From Bog-532 sp963824545 (lineage in GTDB: Bacteria; Actinomycetota; Actinomycetes; Streptosporangiales; Streptosporangiaceae): 64,000 nt of DNA. The notes under the pieces were generated by a model. That model was not told the DNA's origin and ran no database searches. It was given only the letters and a program-made list of their open reading frames with translations. The stretch is from assembly GCA_963824545.1 (NCBI GenBank), contig CAWGPP010000001.1:62001-126000 (forward strand), given 5' to 3'. Both the position numbers and the translations under genes were made by a program. Positions within the stretch are counted from its first letter, which is position 1, and the number at the start of each line of letters is the position of its first letter. This document shows positions 7,823-16,836 of this stretch, piece by piece.

Positions 7823-8629
7823 ATGGCTCGCGATTCCCTGCACGGCCCGGATCCTCAGGATGCCGGTACTCCTGGCGATCGCTTTCCCGACGACCGCCCG
7901 CCTGGTGACCGGCTGCCCGAAGCGACCGTCTCCCGGCTTCCCGTCTACCTTCGCGTCCTGACCGGAATGGCTGAGCGCGGCATTGTCACCGTCTCGAGCG
8001 ATCAGCTGGCCACCGGGGCCGGCGTGAACTCGGCCAAGCTCCGCAAGGATCTGTCCCATCTGGGCTCATACGGCATCCGGGGCGTGGGGTATGACGTCGA
8101 ATACCTCATCTACCAGGTATCGCGTGCGCTCGGGCTGACCCAGGCCTGGCCCGTGGTCATCGTCGGCGCCGGGAACCTCGGCCGCGCGCTGGCCAACTAC
8201 GGTGGCTTCGCGACCCGCGGTTTCCGCATCGCGGCCCTGCTTGACTCCGATCCGGCCATCGTGGGTACCCGGATCGGGCGGCTGGCGGTCCGGCACTCCG
8301 ACGACCTCGAGGACGTCGTGGTGCGGCACAAGGTGGCGATCGGCGTGATAGCCACGCCGGCCGGCACGGCGCAAGCCGTCTGCGACCGTCTCGTCGCGAC
8401 GGGTGTGACCAGCATTCTCAACTTCGCGCCACTGGTTCTCAATGTGGCAGACGGAGTGGACGTGCGTAAGGTTGATCTGTCGATAGAACTGCAAATCCTG
8501 GCGTTCCACGCGCAGCGGCGATCAGTGGAGCGAAACGGGCGCACCCCCGGGGGTGCGCTGCGTACCGTACATGAGGAAGCCGGGCGGCTTCCGGCGGCGG
8601 CCGCGGCTAAATCAGCGGTAGAAGCGTAG
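7823..8629 (+). CDS. rex: Redox-sensing transcriptional repressor Rex
   Basis: The 268-residue product has an N-terminal winged helix (TVSRLPVYLRVLTGMAERG, then SAKLRKDLSHLGSYGIRGVGY) and a C-terminal Rossmann domain (VVIVGAGNLGRALANYGGF). Rex binds DNA when NADH/NAD+ is low and leaves it when NADH accumulates, controlling respiratory and heme genes. The start ATG 7823 follows GAGGAG at about 7808-7813; earlier in-frame sequence looks non-coding and includes the operator. hemA begins 11 bases downstream, so rex is the first gene of the tetrapyrrole operon. The C-terminal 30 residues are a low-complexity tail. Confidence 0.95.
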   Translation: MARDSLHGPDPQDAGTPGDRFPDDRPPGDRLPEATVSRLPVYLRVLTGMAERGIVTVSSDQLATGAGVNSAKLRKDLSHLGSYGIRGVGYDVEYLIYQVSRALGLTQAWPVVIVGAGNLGRALANYGGFATRGFRIAALLDSDPAIVGTRIGRLAVRHSDDLEDVVVRHKVAIGVIATPAGTAQAVCDRLVATGVTSILNFAPLVLNVADGVDVRKVDLSIELQILAFHAQRRSVERNGRTPGGALRTVHEEAGRLPAAAAAKSAVEA

Positions 8630-8640
8630 GCGGTAGTTAC

Positions 8641-10041
8641 GTGAGTGTGCTCGTGGTCGGGATGAGCCACAAGAGCGCGCCGGTCCCGGTACTGGAGCGT
8701 GCCGCGCTGAGCCCGGACGCCCTTCCCAAGCTGCTCCGGGATCTTTTCCATACCGGCGATGTGGCGGGAACGTTTGTCATCTCCACCTGTAACCGGGTGG
8801 AGATCTACGCGGACGTGGACCGGTTCCACGGGAGCGTGGCCGCCGTCTGCGAGCTGCTGTCCCGTTATTCGGGCATCGTCACCCATGAGCTCACCGGGCA
8901 CCTGTATGTGCACTACGAGGAGGGCGCCGTCAAGCACCTCCTCGCGGTCGCCGCCGGGCTCGACTCGATAGTGGTCGGCGAGGGCCAGATCCTCGGCCAG
9001 GTGCGCGCCGCCCTGAACGTCGCGCGGCAGCACGGCACCCTGGGCCGGGTACTGGGACAGGCCGGCTCCGCCGCGCTGCGCACGGGCAAGCGGGCGCATT
9101 CGGAAACCGGGATCGACCGGACCGGCGCCAGCCTGGTCAGCGTGGGGATCGAGGCGGCCGTCGAGGCCCTGGGCAGCCGGTCGCTGAGCGGCCGCAGCGT
9201 GCTCGTCGTCGGGGCCGGATCGATGAGCTCGCTCGCCGCGGCGACGGCGGTCAGAGTCGGCGCCGCGCAGGTCGTCGTCGCGAACCGGACGCGCCGTCAC
9301 GCCGAGCGCCTGGCCGCGTCGGTCGGCGGCAGCACCGCCGAGCTGGGCAGCCTGCCGGACGCGATCTCCGCGGCCGACCTGGTCATCTCCTGCACCGGAG
9401 CGTCCGGGCTGGTCATCACCGCCGATGCGGTCGAGGCTGCGCTGGCGCTGCGCGAGGGCACGCCCGCCGTGCCACCACGCCCGCTGGCCTTCCTTGACCT
9501 GGCGATGCCCCGCGATGTCGACGCGCACGTGGCGGAGCTGCCGGGCGTCACCGTCTTCGGGATGGACGAGCTGGCCGACGCCGGCCGTTCCGCGGCCGCC
9601 CTGGCCGGGGTGGCCGATGACGTGGCGGCGGTCCGGTCCATCGTTGAAGAAGAATTCGCCGCCTACCGAGCCGCCGCGCATGCGGCCCAGGTGACCCCCA
9701 CCGTCGTGGCGCTGCGGGCCAAGGCCGCCGAGGTGGTCGACGCCGAGCTCGCCCGGCTGGCCGGGCGGCTGCAGGGCACGGATGGACTCGACGCCGCCGC
9801 ACACGAGGAAATAGCCCGGACGGTCCGCCGGGTGGTAGACAAGCTTCTGCACGCACCGACGGTGCGCGTGAAGGAACTCGCCGGCTCGCCGCGGGGGGAC
9901 GGGTACGACGAGGCGCTGCGGGTCCTCTTCGACCTTGATCCCCGGACGGTAGAAGCGGTCACCTGCGCGGATCCGGAACAGACAGATGCCGACAGCGCCC
10001 GGCTGGCTCCGCCGTCGGCACAGGAGGGGAACCGGGAATGA
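8641..10041 (+). CDS. hemA: Glutamyl-tRNA reductase
   Basis: The 466-residue enzyme reduces glutamyl-tRNA(Glu) to glutamate-1-semialdehyde, the first committed step of C5-pathway tetrapyrrole synthesis. The nucleophilic Cys50 is in FVISTCNRVE. Further family marks are the GEGQILGQVR stretch, GTGs/ASL around the NADPH domain (VLVVGAGSMSSLAA) and the C-terminal dimerisation helices. The start is GTG 8641, 11 bases after rex, and the gene overlaps hemC by 4 bases (ATGA). Regulation is presumably by Rex through the operator at 7654. Confidence 0.97.
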   Translation: MSVLVVGMSHKSAPVPVLERAALSPDALPKLLRDLFHTGDVAGTFVISTCNRVEIYADVDRFHGSVAAVCELLSRYSGIVTHELTGHLYVHYEEGAVKHLLAVAAGLDSIVVGEGQILGQVRAALNVARQHGTLGRVLGQAGSAALRTGKRAHSETGIDRTGASLVSVGIEAAVEALGSRSLSGRSVLVVGAGSMSSLAAATAVRVGAAQVVVANRTRRHAERLAASVGGSTAELGSLPDAISAADLVISCTGASGLVITADAVEAALALREGTPAVPPRPLAFLDLAMPRDVDAHVAELPGVTVFGMDELADAGRSAAALAGVADDVAAVRSIVEEEFAAYRAAAHAAQVTPTVVALRAKAAEVVDAELARLAGRLQGTDGLDAAAHEEIARTVRRVVDKLLHAPTVRVKELAGSPRGDGYDEALRVLFDLDPRTVEAVTCADPEQTDADSARLAPPSAQEGNRE

Positions 10042-10988
10042 GCCTGCCAGCCGTGCTCCGGCTCGGCACCCGCAAGAGCCCGATGGCGAAGGCGCAATCT
10101 GGCCTGGTCGCCGAGGCGATCACCGCGCGTACCGGGTGCCGGGTCGAACTCGTGGGTGTGACCACCCAGGGCGACGTCAGCAAAGCGCATCTCGCCCAGA
10201 TCGGCGGGACGGGCGTCTTCGTCAGTGCGCTGCGCGACCGGCTGCTGAGCGGGGAGGTCGATCTGGCGGTGCACTCGCTCAAGGACCTGCCGACCGGCCA
10301 GCCCGCGGAGATCATCCTGGCCGCCGTGCCCCGGCGTGACGACCCCAGGGACGCGCTCATCACCCGGGACGGCGCCAAGCTCGCGGATCTGCCGGCCGGC
10401 GCGACCATCGGGACCGGCTCCCCGCGCCGGGCCGCTCAGCTCCTGCTGCTCAGGAAGGACGTCCGCTGCGTGCCCATCCGCGGCAACGCGGATACCCGCC
10501 TGGGCAAGGTCGGGACGGGTGAGCTCGACGCGGTGGTGCTGGCCGCCGCGGGCCTGGCCAGGATCGGGCGACTGGACGCCGCCAGCCAGGTCTTCGAGGC
10601 CGACGACATGCTGCCCGCCCCCGGGCAGGGTGCCCTTGCGGTGGAATGCCGCGCCACTGACCCGCAGCTGGCCCAGCTGCTCGGCGCCATCGACGATCCG
10701 CTCAGCCGCGCGGCCGTGGCCGCCGAGCGGGCCGTGCTGGCGGCCCTGGAGGCGGGCTGCAGCGCTCCCATCGGGGCATACGCCGCCGCGACGGCGGAAC
10801 GCCTGCATCTGGAGGCGGCGGTCATCGCCGCCGATGGCCAGCAGGCCCTGCGGGAACACGGTGACGGAATACCCGGTGCCGCGACCCAGCTCGGCCGGGA
10901 TGTCGCGGCACGGTTGCTGCGCGCGGGCGCGGGAAGTCTCATCACCGTGCCAGCAGTACGGACGACCAACGGGAAAGATACAACGTGA
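10038..10988 (+). CDS. hemC: Porphobilinogen deaminase (hydroxymethylbilane synthase)
   Basis: The 316-residue enzyme polymerises four porphobilinogens to hydroxymethylbilane. Motifs in order are LGTRKSPMAKAQ at the N-terminus, DLAVHSLKDLPT (catalytic Asp region), GTGSPRRAAQLL, IRGNADTRLGKV, LPAPGQGALAVEC, and the dipyrromethane-cofactor Cys in ALEAGCSAPIGAYA near residue 241. It overlaps hemA upstream (ATGA) and the hemD fusion downstream (GTGA), so translation is probably coupled. Confidence 0.97.
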   Translation: MSLPAVLRLGTRKSPMAKAQSGLVAEAITARTGCRVELVGVTTQGDVSKAHLAQIGGTGVFVSALRDRLLSGEVDLAVHSLKDLPTGQPAEIILAAVPRRDDPRDALITRDGAKLADLPAGATIGTGSPRRAAQLLLLRKDVRCVPIRGNADTRLGKVGTGELDAVVLAAAGLARIGRLDAASQVFEADDMLPAPGQGALAVECRATDPQLAQLLGAIDDPLSRAAVAAERAVLAALEAGCSAPIGAYAAATAERLHLEAAVIAADGQQALREHGDGIPGAATQLGRDVAARLLRAGAGSLITVPAVRTTNGKDTT

Positions 10989-12592
10989 ACGCCACTCCCA
11001 GCTCTTCCACGCCGCACACCGACGAACAAGCTCGGCCGGCACCCGCCGGCCGGGTCGCGCTGGTGGGCACGGGACCCGGTGACGAGGGCCTGCTGACCCT
11101 GCGCGGTGCTCAGCTGATCGGCCAGGCCAGCCTGGTGGTCGCCGCCCGTGAGCCCGCCGCGCGGATCCGCCGGCTGCTGCATCCCGACGCTGAGCTCATC
11201 GTCACCGCGGACGCCGGGAACGGCGAGCCCGACATGATCGCCTTGGCCGCGGCCGGCCGCCTGGCGGTCCGGCTCTACGACGGTGACCCGCTGCTAGACG
11301 GTGGCGCCGAGGACGCACTCGCGCTGGCGGCCGCCGGTGCCGCGTTCGAGATCGTGCCGGGCGTGCCCGCCGCGACCGCCGTCCCCGCATACGCCGGTAT
11401 TCCGCTCGGCGGCGAGGGTGGCGAGGTGCGGGTCATCCGGGCCGCGGACGTGAGCCGCGTGTCGTTCAGCTCCGGCACGCTCGTGGTGCTCGGCGCGGAG
11501 GCGGGCCCGGCCGACCTGGGCAAGATGCTCATCGCCGCCGGCTGGCCGGAGACGACGCCGTTCGCTATCACCTGGGATGGGACGACGACGGCGCAGCGGA
11601 CCGTCACCTCGACGCTGGGCCGTATCCCGGCCGACCTGAAGGCCGCGGGAGTGAGCTTGCTCGACGCGGGCCACGCCGTCGCGGTGATCGGCAACGCGGT
11701 CCACGCCCAGGCGCGCCTGTCCTGGTACGAGACCAAGCCGCTGTTCGGCTGGCGGGTCCTGGTGCCCCGGACCAAGGCGGACGCCGCCGCCATGTCCGAC
11801 CGCCTCCGCGAGCAGGGCGCCGTACCGGAAGAAGTGCCCACGATCGCGGTGGAGCCACCGCGGACGCCACAGCAGATGGACCGGGCGGTGCGCGGGCTGG
11901 TCACCGGGCGGTACCAGTGGGTCGCGTTCACCTCGGTCAACGCGGTCCGCGCCATCCGGGAGAAGTTCGAAGAGTACGGCCTGGACGCGCGGGCGTTCGC
12001 CGGGGTCAAGGTGGCCGCGGTGGGCGATCAGACGGCCGCGGCGCTCAAGGACTTCGGGATCTCGCCCGACCTCATCCCGGACGGCGAGCAGTCGGGCCAG
12101 GGCCTCGCGGCCGCCTGGCCGCCGTATGACGACGTGCTGGACCCGATCAACCGGGTGTTGCTGCCGCGCGCCGACATCGCCACCGAGCACCTGGTCGCGC
12201 GGCTCACCGAGCTTGGCTGGGAAGCGGAGGACGTCACCGCGTACCGCACGGTCCGCGCCGCGCCGCCGCCGGCGCCGATCCGCGAGGCCATCAAGGGCGG
12301 CGGCTTCGACGCGGTCCTGTTCACCTCCTCATCGACCGTACGGAACCTGGTCGGCATCGCGGGCAAACCGCACGCGGTGACGGTGATCGCGGTGATCGGC
12401 CCGCAGACGGCCAAGACGGCGGCCGAGTTCGGGTTGCGGGTCGACGTCATGGCCCCGAAGCCTTCCATGACCGCGCTCGTCGAGGCCCTGGCCGAATACG
12501 GCGCGGCCCAGCGGGCAGCCGCCCTTGAGGCCGGTGAACCGCTCCGGCGGCCCAGTGAGCGCCGCCGCGGGGCCCGCAAGCGCCTCAGGTAA
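10985..12592 (+). CDS. hemD: Uroporphyrinogen-III synthase fused to a degenerate SUMT-like domain
   Basis: The 535-residue product joins two domains. Residues 1-245 resemble a uroporphyrinogen-III C-methyltransferase (RVALVGTGPGDEGLLTLRGA, then FEIVPGVPAATAVPAYAGI). Residues about 250-515 are uroporphyrinogen-III synthase (GWRVLVPRTKADAAAMSDRL, WVAFTSVNAVRAI, DAVLFTSSSTVRNL), which closes hydroxymethylbilane with D-ring inversion. The SUMT motif usually reading RLKGGDPFVFGRGGEE is replaced here by RLYDGDPLLDGGAEDA, so methyltransferase activity is doubtful. The arrangement is common in actinomycetes. The gene overlaps hemC by 4 bases; hemB follows 64 bases later. Confidence 0.9.
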   Translation: MNATPSSSTPHTDEQARPAPAGRVALVGTGPGDEGLLTLRGAQLIGQASLVVAAREPAARIRRLLHPDAELIVTADAGNGEPDMIALAAAGRLAVRLYDGDPLLDGGAEDALALAAAGAAFEIVPGVPAATAVPAYAGIPLGGEGGEVRVIRAADVSRVSFSSGTLVVLGAEAGPADLGKMLIAAGWPETTPFAITWDGTTTAQRTVTSTLGRIPADLKAAGVSLLDAGHAVAVIGNAVHAQARLSWYETKPLFGWRVLVPRTKADAAAMSDRLREQGAVPEEVPTIAVEPPRTPQQMDRAVRGLVTGRYQWVAFTSVNAVRAIREKFEEYGLDARAFAGVKVAAVGDQTAAALKDFGISPDLIPDGEQSGQGLAAAWPPYDDVLDPINRVLLPRADIATEHLVARLTELGWEAEDVTAYRTVRAAPPPAPIREAIKGGGFDAVLFTSSSTVRNLVGIAGKPHAVTVIAVIGPQTAKTAAEFGLRVDVMAPKPSMTALVEALAEYGAAQRAAALEAGEPLRRPSERRRGARKRLR

Positions 12593-12656
12593 GAAGACCC
12601 ATCAGCTCACACCGGCACGGCAGCGACGATCGATCGCGCCAGGGAGGAAGTTCCAC

Positions 12657-13640
12657 GTGAACGCAGGATTCCCGGTGGTACGCCCGCGCCGGCTCCGGCG
12701 TACCGCGGCCTTGCGCACGCTGGTCGCCGAGACGACGTTGCGGTCCGCCGATCTGGTGCTGCCCCTGTTCGTCAAGGAGGGCATCGCCGAGCCGCAGCCG
12801 ATCCGCTCAATGCCCGGCGTCGTCCAGCACACCAGGGACAGCCTGCGCAAGGCCGCCGCCGACGCGGTGGACGCGGGTGTCGGCGGGCTCATCCTGTTCG
12901 GCATCCCGGCCGTCAAGGACGGCCGCGGTTCCGCGGCCGACGATCCGGCCGGCATCGTCCAGCTCGCGATCGGGGATCTGGCCGCCGACGTGGGCGACGC
13001 CACCGTCCTGATGGCGGACCTGTGCCTGGACGAGTACACCGACCACGGCCACTGCGGCCTGCTGACGTCCGCCGGCGAGGTCGACAACGACGCCACCCTG
13101 GAGCGGTACGCGGCGATCGCGGTGGCGCAGGCGTCCGCCGGCGTTCACGTCGTCGCCCCCAGCGGGATGATGGATGGCCAGGTGGGCGCGATCCGTTCCG
13201 CGCTGGACAGCGCGGGCTTCGCGGACGTTGCCATCTGCGCCTACTCCGCCAAATACGCCTCCGGCTTCTACGGGCCCTTCCGTGACGCCGCCGAGTGCGC
13301 ACCGCAGTTCGGCGACCGCGCCGCCTACCAGCAGGATCCGCCCGGCTCCGATGAGGCGCTCCGCGAGGTACTGCTCGACATCGACGAGGGCGCGGACCTG
13401 GTCATGGTGAAGCCTGCCCTGGCCTACCTGGACATCATCAGCCGGGTCGCCGCCACGGTGCACGTCCCCGTCGCGGCGTACCAGGTGAGCGGGGAGTACG
13501 CCATGGTGGAGGCGGCCGCGGCCAACGGATGGCTGGACCGGGAGCGGATCATCATGGAGACGCTCACCGGGATCAAGCGCGCTGGGGCCGGCATCATCCT
13601 CACCTACTGGGCGGCCGAAGTAGCCCGGCGGCTCCGCTAG
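12657..13640 (+). CDS. hemB: Delta-aminolevulinic acid dehydratase (porphobilinogen synthase)
   Basis: The 327-residue enzyme condenses two 5-aminolevulinates to porphobilinogen. The metal-binding stretch DLCLDEYTDHGHCG carries Cys residues as in zinc-type enzymes. The Schiff-base lysines lie in CAYSAKYASGFYGPF (near 198) and MVKPALAYLDI (near 251). GTG 12657 is preferred because GGGAGGA stands at 12643-12649; the frame is open back to 12525 but that part overlaps hemD. It acts in the cytoplasm upstream of HemC, although encoded after it. Confidence 0.96.
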   Translation: MNAGFPVVRPRRLRRTAALRTLVAETTLRSADLVLPLFVKEGIAEPQPIRSMPGVVQHTRDSLRKAAADAVDAGVGGLILFGIPAVKDGRGSAADDPAGIVQLAIGDLAADVGDATVLMADLCLDEYTDHGHCGLLTSAGEVDNDATLERYAAIAVAQASAGVHVVAPSGMMDGQVGAIRSALDSAGFADVAICAYSAKYASGFYGPFRDAAECAPQFGDRAAYQQDPPGSDEALREVLLDIDEGADLVMVKPALAYLDIISRVAATVHVPVAAYQVSGEYAMVEAAAANGWLDRERIIMETLTGIKRAGAGIILTYWAAEVARRLR

Positions 13641-13925
13641 CCATCGCGGCGGCCGGGCCCGGCCTCCTGGGGCACGGCGCCCGGCGGTTCCGCCCGCCAG
13701 CCCGGCTGCGGGCCCGGCTTCCTGGGCATTGTGCCCGGCCGCCTACGGTGCGTCCTCTACGATGGGTGACGCCGGCCGCGGGAGTGCCCCCGGGCAATCC
13801 CCCCGATCCGGTACCTTTCCGGCCCCGACGGCGCGCTGGAGATCCTTCTGCGTGCACCGGATGGCCGGCAACGTCGATGCGGAGCGCCGCCGGTGCGGGC
13901 CGGGGTTCCAGGCAGGAGTCAGCCG

Positions 13926-14600
13926 ATGGCCGATGTGGTGCGGCGCCGTGGCCGCTGGAAGGCGGCGGACCGGGGTGACCGGCGCGACCCACTCGGGCAG
14001 GCGGCTGAGAACTACGCGGCCCTGGGCTGGCCCGTCTGTGTCGGGGCGCATCTGCCGCTCGACGGCCTGAAGACCGGCCGGGCCTGTTCGTGTGACCGGG
14101 TGGGCTGCCCGGCACCGGGCGCACACCCGGTCTCGCCCACCTGGCAGATGCAGGCCACCGTCGACACCGGCACGATCAGGCAGTGGTGGGCGGCCCGGCC
14201 GCAGGCGAGTGTCATCCTCGTCACCGGGCGGGTCTTCGACGTGCTCGACGTGCCGGCCGCGGTGGGCGCCGACGCACTGGCCTTGATGGAGGAGGCCGGG
14301 ATCACGGCCGGCCCCGTGGCGGCGGCCGGGGACCGGATGCTGTTCTTCGTCACCACCCGCGGCGCACCCGTGGACGAGGACGAATGGTGGTCCTGCCGGC
14401 TGGACTGTGAGCCGGAAAGCATCACCGTCCAGGGCAGCCTGCGCTGGCACTGCCGCGACAGCTACGTCCTGGCGCCCCCCTCGGCTGGCGGCAGCGGGAC
14501 GGCCCGGTGGATCTGTGACCCCAGCGGCCACCCGCTGCCGGACGCGCTCCGGCTGCTGGAGTTCCTGGTCGACGCCTGCGAGCAGGCGGGTCTGCCATGA
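13926..14600 (+). CDS. Bifunctional DNA primase/polymerase (Prim-Pol) N-terminal-like protein
   Basis: The 224-residue product resembles the stand-alone Prim-Pol N-terminal domain proteins of actinomycetes. It begins with an AENYAALGWPVCVGAHLP-type segment. A Cys/His knot follows, with Cys at CSC and GCPAPGAHP, then QWWAARPQASVILVTG and an Asp-containing strand FDVLDVPA. Prim-Pol enzymes are nucleotidyl transferases, but the canonical second catalytic Asp/His cannot be assigned with confidence, and no helicase domain is attached. It lies between hemB and hemL and overlaps hemL by 4 bases (ATGA), so it is co-expressed with heme genes for no obvious reason. Confidence 0.72.
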   Translation: MADVVRRRGRWKAADRGDRRDPLGQAAENYAALGWPVCVGAHLPLDGLKTGRACSCDRVGCPAPGAHPVSPTWQMQATVDTGTIRQWWAARPQASVILVTGRVFDVLDVPAAVGADALALMEEAGITAGPVAAAGDRMLFFVTTRGAPVDEDEWWSCRLDCEPESITVQGSLRWHCRDSYVLAPPSAGGSGTARWICDPSGHPLPDALRLLEFLVDACEQAGLP

Positions 14601-15937
14601 GCCCGGCCGCCGGAGGCCTCCCGGCGGGCTCGGCGGGCCCGCGTTCCGTGGAGTTCTTCGAGCGGGCCTGTGCTGTCACGCCCGGCGGGGTCAACTCACC
14701 GGTACGCGCTTTCGGCTCGGTGGGCGGGGTACCGCGCTTCATCGCCGCTGGTTCCGGGCCATACCTGACCGACGTGGACGGCCGGGAGTACGTCGATCTG
14801 GTGTGCTCCTGGGGCCCGATGATCCTCGGGCACGCCTACCCGCGGGTGGTGCAGGCGCTGCACGCGGCGGCAGACCGGGGGACCTCCTTCGGCGCCGCCA
14901 CCCCGGGCGAGGTCGAACTCGCCGAGGAGATTACCGCGCGCACGCCAGCCGAGCAGGTCCGCCTGGTCAGCTCCGGCACCGAGGCCACGATGTCCGCGCT
15001 GCGGCTGGCGCGCGGGTTCACCGGCCGGCCGGTCGTGGTGAAGTTCGCCGGCTGCTATCACGGCCACGTGGACGCCCTGCTGGCCGCGGCCGGGTCGGGG
15101 GTCGCGACGTTCGGCCTGCCAGATTCGCCCGGCGTTACCGGCGCCTCGGCCAGCGACACCGTCGTGCTTCCCTACAATGACGAGGCCGCCGTCCGCGAAG
15201 CGTTCGCCACCCGCGGCGATCAGATCGCCTGCGTGATCACCGAGGCGTGCCCCGCGAACATGGGCGTCGTGCCGCCCGGCGCAGGCTTCAACGAGATGCT
15301 CCGGTCGCTGTGCCACGAGCACGGCGCGCTGCTGATCATGGATGAGGTACTGACCGGCTTCCGTGTGACCCGATCGGGCTGGTACGGGCGCGAGGATGTC
15401 GCCGGGGACCTGACGACGTTCGGCAAGGTTATGGGGGGCGGCCTGCCCGCGGCGGCCTTCGGCGGCCGGGCCGAGATCATGGCGCGGCTCGCTCCCAGCG
15501 GTCCCGTCTACCAGGCCGGCACGCTGTCCGGCAATCCGCTCGCCACCGCCGCCGGCCTGGCCACGCTGCAGGCCTGCACCCCCGAGGTGTACGCGCGAGT
15601 GGACGAGGCCGCGGCGCTGGTGGCCAAGCTGGCGACGGAGGCACTGACCGCCGCGGGCGTACCGCACCGCCTGCAGACGGCCGGCAGCCTGTTCTCTATC
15701 TTCCTCGGGCGCTCCGGGCCGGTGCGCGACTTCGACGACGCCCGGGCCCAGTCCGCGGCCGCGTACGCCGCGTTCTTCCACGCGATGCTCGACGGCGGGG
15801 TATACCTGCCGCCGTCGCCGTTCGAGGCGTGGTTCCTGTCCGCGTCGCACGACGCGGCCGCGATCGCTCGCATCGCCGCCGCCCTCCCCGCCGCCGCCCG
15901 CGCCGCCGCCACCGCCCTCCCCTCCACCTCCCGCTAG
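14597..15937 (+). CDS. hemL: Glutamate-1-semialdehyde 2,1-aminomutase
   Basis: The 446-residue PLP enzyme converts glutamate-1-semialdehyde to 5-aminolevulinate. Motifs are the N-terminal PGGVNSPVRAF, the substrate/PLP region SSGTEATMSALRLARGFTGR, LIMDEVLTGFR (PLP-ring Asp), and TTFGKVMGGGLPAAAFGGR with the Schiff-base Lys near 277. The gene overlaps the Prim-Pol gene by 4 bases and appears to close the tetrapyrrole operon. The last codons and the following about 100 bases form a long C-rich tract on this strand. Confidence 0.96.
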   Translation: MSPAAGGLPAGSAGPRSVEFFERACAVTPGGVNSPVRAFGSVGGVPRFIAAGSGPYLTDVDGREYVDLVCSWGPMILGHAYPRVVQALHAAADRGTSFGAATPGEVELAEEITARTPAEQVRLVSSGTEATMSALRLARGFTGRPVVVKFAGCYHGHVDALLAAAGSGVATFGLPDSPGVTGASASDTVVLPYNDEAAVREAFATRGDQIACVITEACPANMGVVPPGAGFNEMLRSLCHEHGALLIMDEVLTGFRVTRSGWYGREDVAGDLTTFGKVMGGGLPAAAFGGRAEIMARLAPSGPVYQAGTLSGNPLATAAGLATLQACTPEVYARVDEAAALVAKLATEALTAAGVPHRLQTAGSLFSIFLGRSGPVRDFDDARAQSAAAYAAFFHAMLDGGVYLPPSPFEAWFLSASHDAAAIARIAAALPAAARAAATALPSTSR

Positions 15938-16084
15938 CCCTCCCCCTCCAGCCCGCCCGCCCTCCGCCCCCGAAGCGCCGCTCTCCTCCGCCTTCGCCCG
16001 CCTCATCCGAAGCAGTCTCCCCACTGCCTCTCGCTAGCCCCGCCCTCCTCAAGGCACATCCGCACCCTGTCCAGTTTCCGAAAA

Positions 16085-16126
16085 TGTGTGCGATAAGGGC
16101 TGCTATAGCAGCCCTTATCGCACACA
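16085..16126. repeat. Perfect 42-bp palindrome (21-bp arms, no loop)
   Basis: Bases 16085-16105 are the exact reverse complement of 16106-16126. Each arm carries GCGATAAGGGCTGC, with TGTGTG outside and CTATAG at the centre. It lies 147 bases after hemL and 93 bases before the truncated DUF559-type gene. No T-tract follows it, so a standard terminator is unlikely. It could form a cruciform or be a dispersed repeat. A TTATCCACA sequence lies at 16159-16167, in the same gap. Confidence 0.95.
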
Positions 16127-16219
16127 AATGGTTGGGGCTGCTCCTCTGGCTCTGAGAGTTATCCACAGGCCGGAAAGAAGGGCTGCCGTTGCCACGGGAG
16201 AGCGCGCGAGGGTGGCTCC

Positions 16220-16836
16220 ATGGAAGACGCAAGGAGCGGCGCGCCGCGCCACGCCCGAGACGATGACCACTACCCGGCCGGGCTGGCAGAGCTGCTTCGC
16301 GGGCAGTGCGCAGTGCTGGGCACGCCCGCCGCCCGCACATATCTTTCCCGGGCGGCGCTTCGCTGGCGCCTGCGCAGCGGCCGCTGGCAGCAGCCATGCC
16401 GGGAGGTTGTCGTGGCCCAGTCTGGCCCGCTGTCTGCGGAGCAGACGATCTGGGTTGCCGTTCTGTGGGCCGGGCCGGGAGCCTTACTCGCCGGGCTGAC
16501 CGCCGCCCGGCTCGATGGCCTGAGCGGGTTTGATGACCGGAGAATCCACGTTCTGCTGCCCGCGGCACGACAGATCAGGAAGGAATGCCCGCCCTTCCCG
16601 ATCGTCGTGCACCGGTCGCGCCTGCTCGGCTCGGCGGATATCCATCCTGCCCGGCGGCCGCCCCGGACACGCCTGGCCAGATCGCTCGTGGACGCGGCGG
16701 CCTGGATGAGCTCACCGTCAGCGGGTACCGGGTCCTGCGGTTCCCGGCGTTCGCTGTCCGCTGCCAGCCGGACGACGTCGCGCGGCAGATCGGGGAAGCT
16801 CTCCGGCTCGGGGCCGGTAAGCTGGCCCAGCCATGA
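16220..16836 (+). pseudogene. AbiEi/DUF559-type protein with internal deletion and frame change
   Basis: The first part (frame from 16220, to about 16711) matches the N-terminal half of actinobacterial proteins annotated as AbiEi antitoxin-like or DUF559: YLSRAALRWRLRSGRWQQPC, LSAEQTIWVAVLWAGPGALL, RPPRTRLARSLVDAAAW. A different frame from about 16699 to 16836 carries the typical C-terminal end (GYRVLRFPAFAVRCQPDDVA). The intervening endonuclease-like core, about 100 or more residues, is missing, and the reading frame changes at the junction near 16695-16705. The gene is therefore a remnant. Its last bases overlap the start of the histidine phosphatase (ATGA). Confidence 0.75.

Noticed and set aside
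16085..16126. Palindrome as an intrinsic terminator of the heme operon
   Set aside because: It lies about 150 bases after hemL, and no T-run follows on either strand.
16159..16167. TTATCCACA as a DnaA box or origin
   Set aside because: A single copy with no cluster, and no dnaA, dnaN or AT-rich unwinding region nearby. The site is mentioned only for its position by the palindrome.
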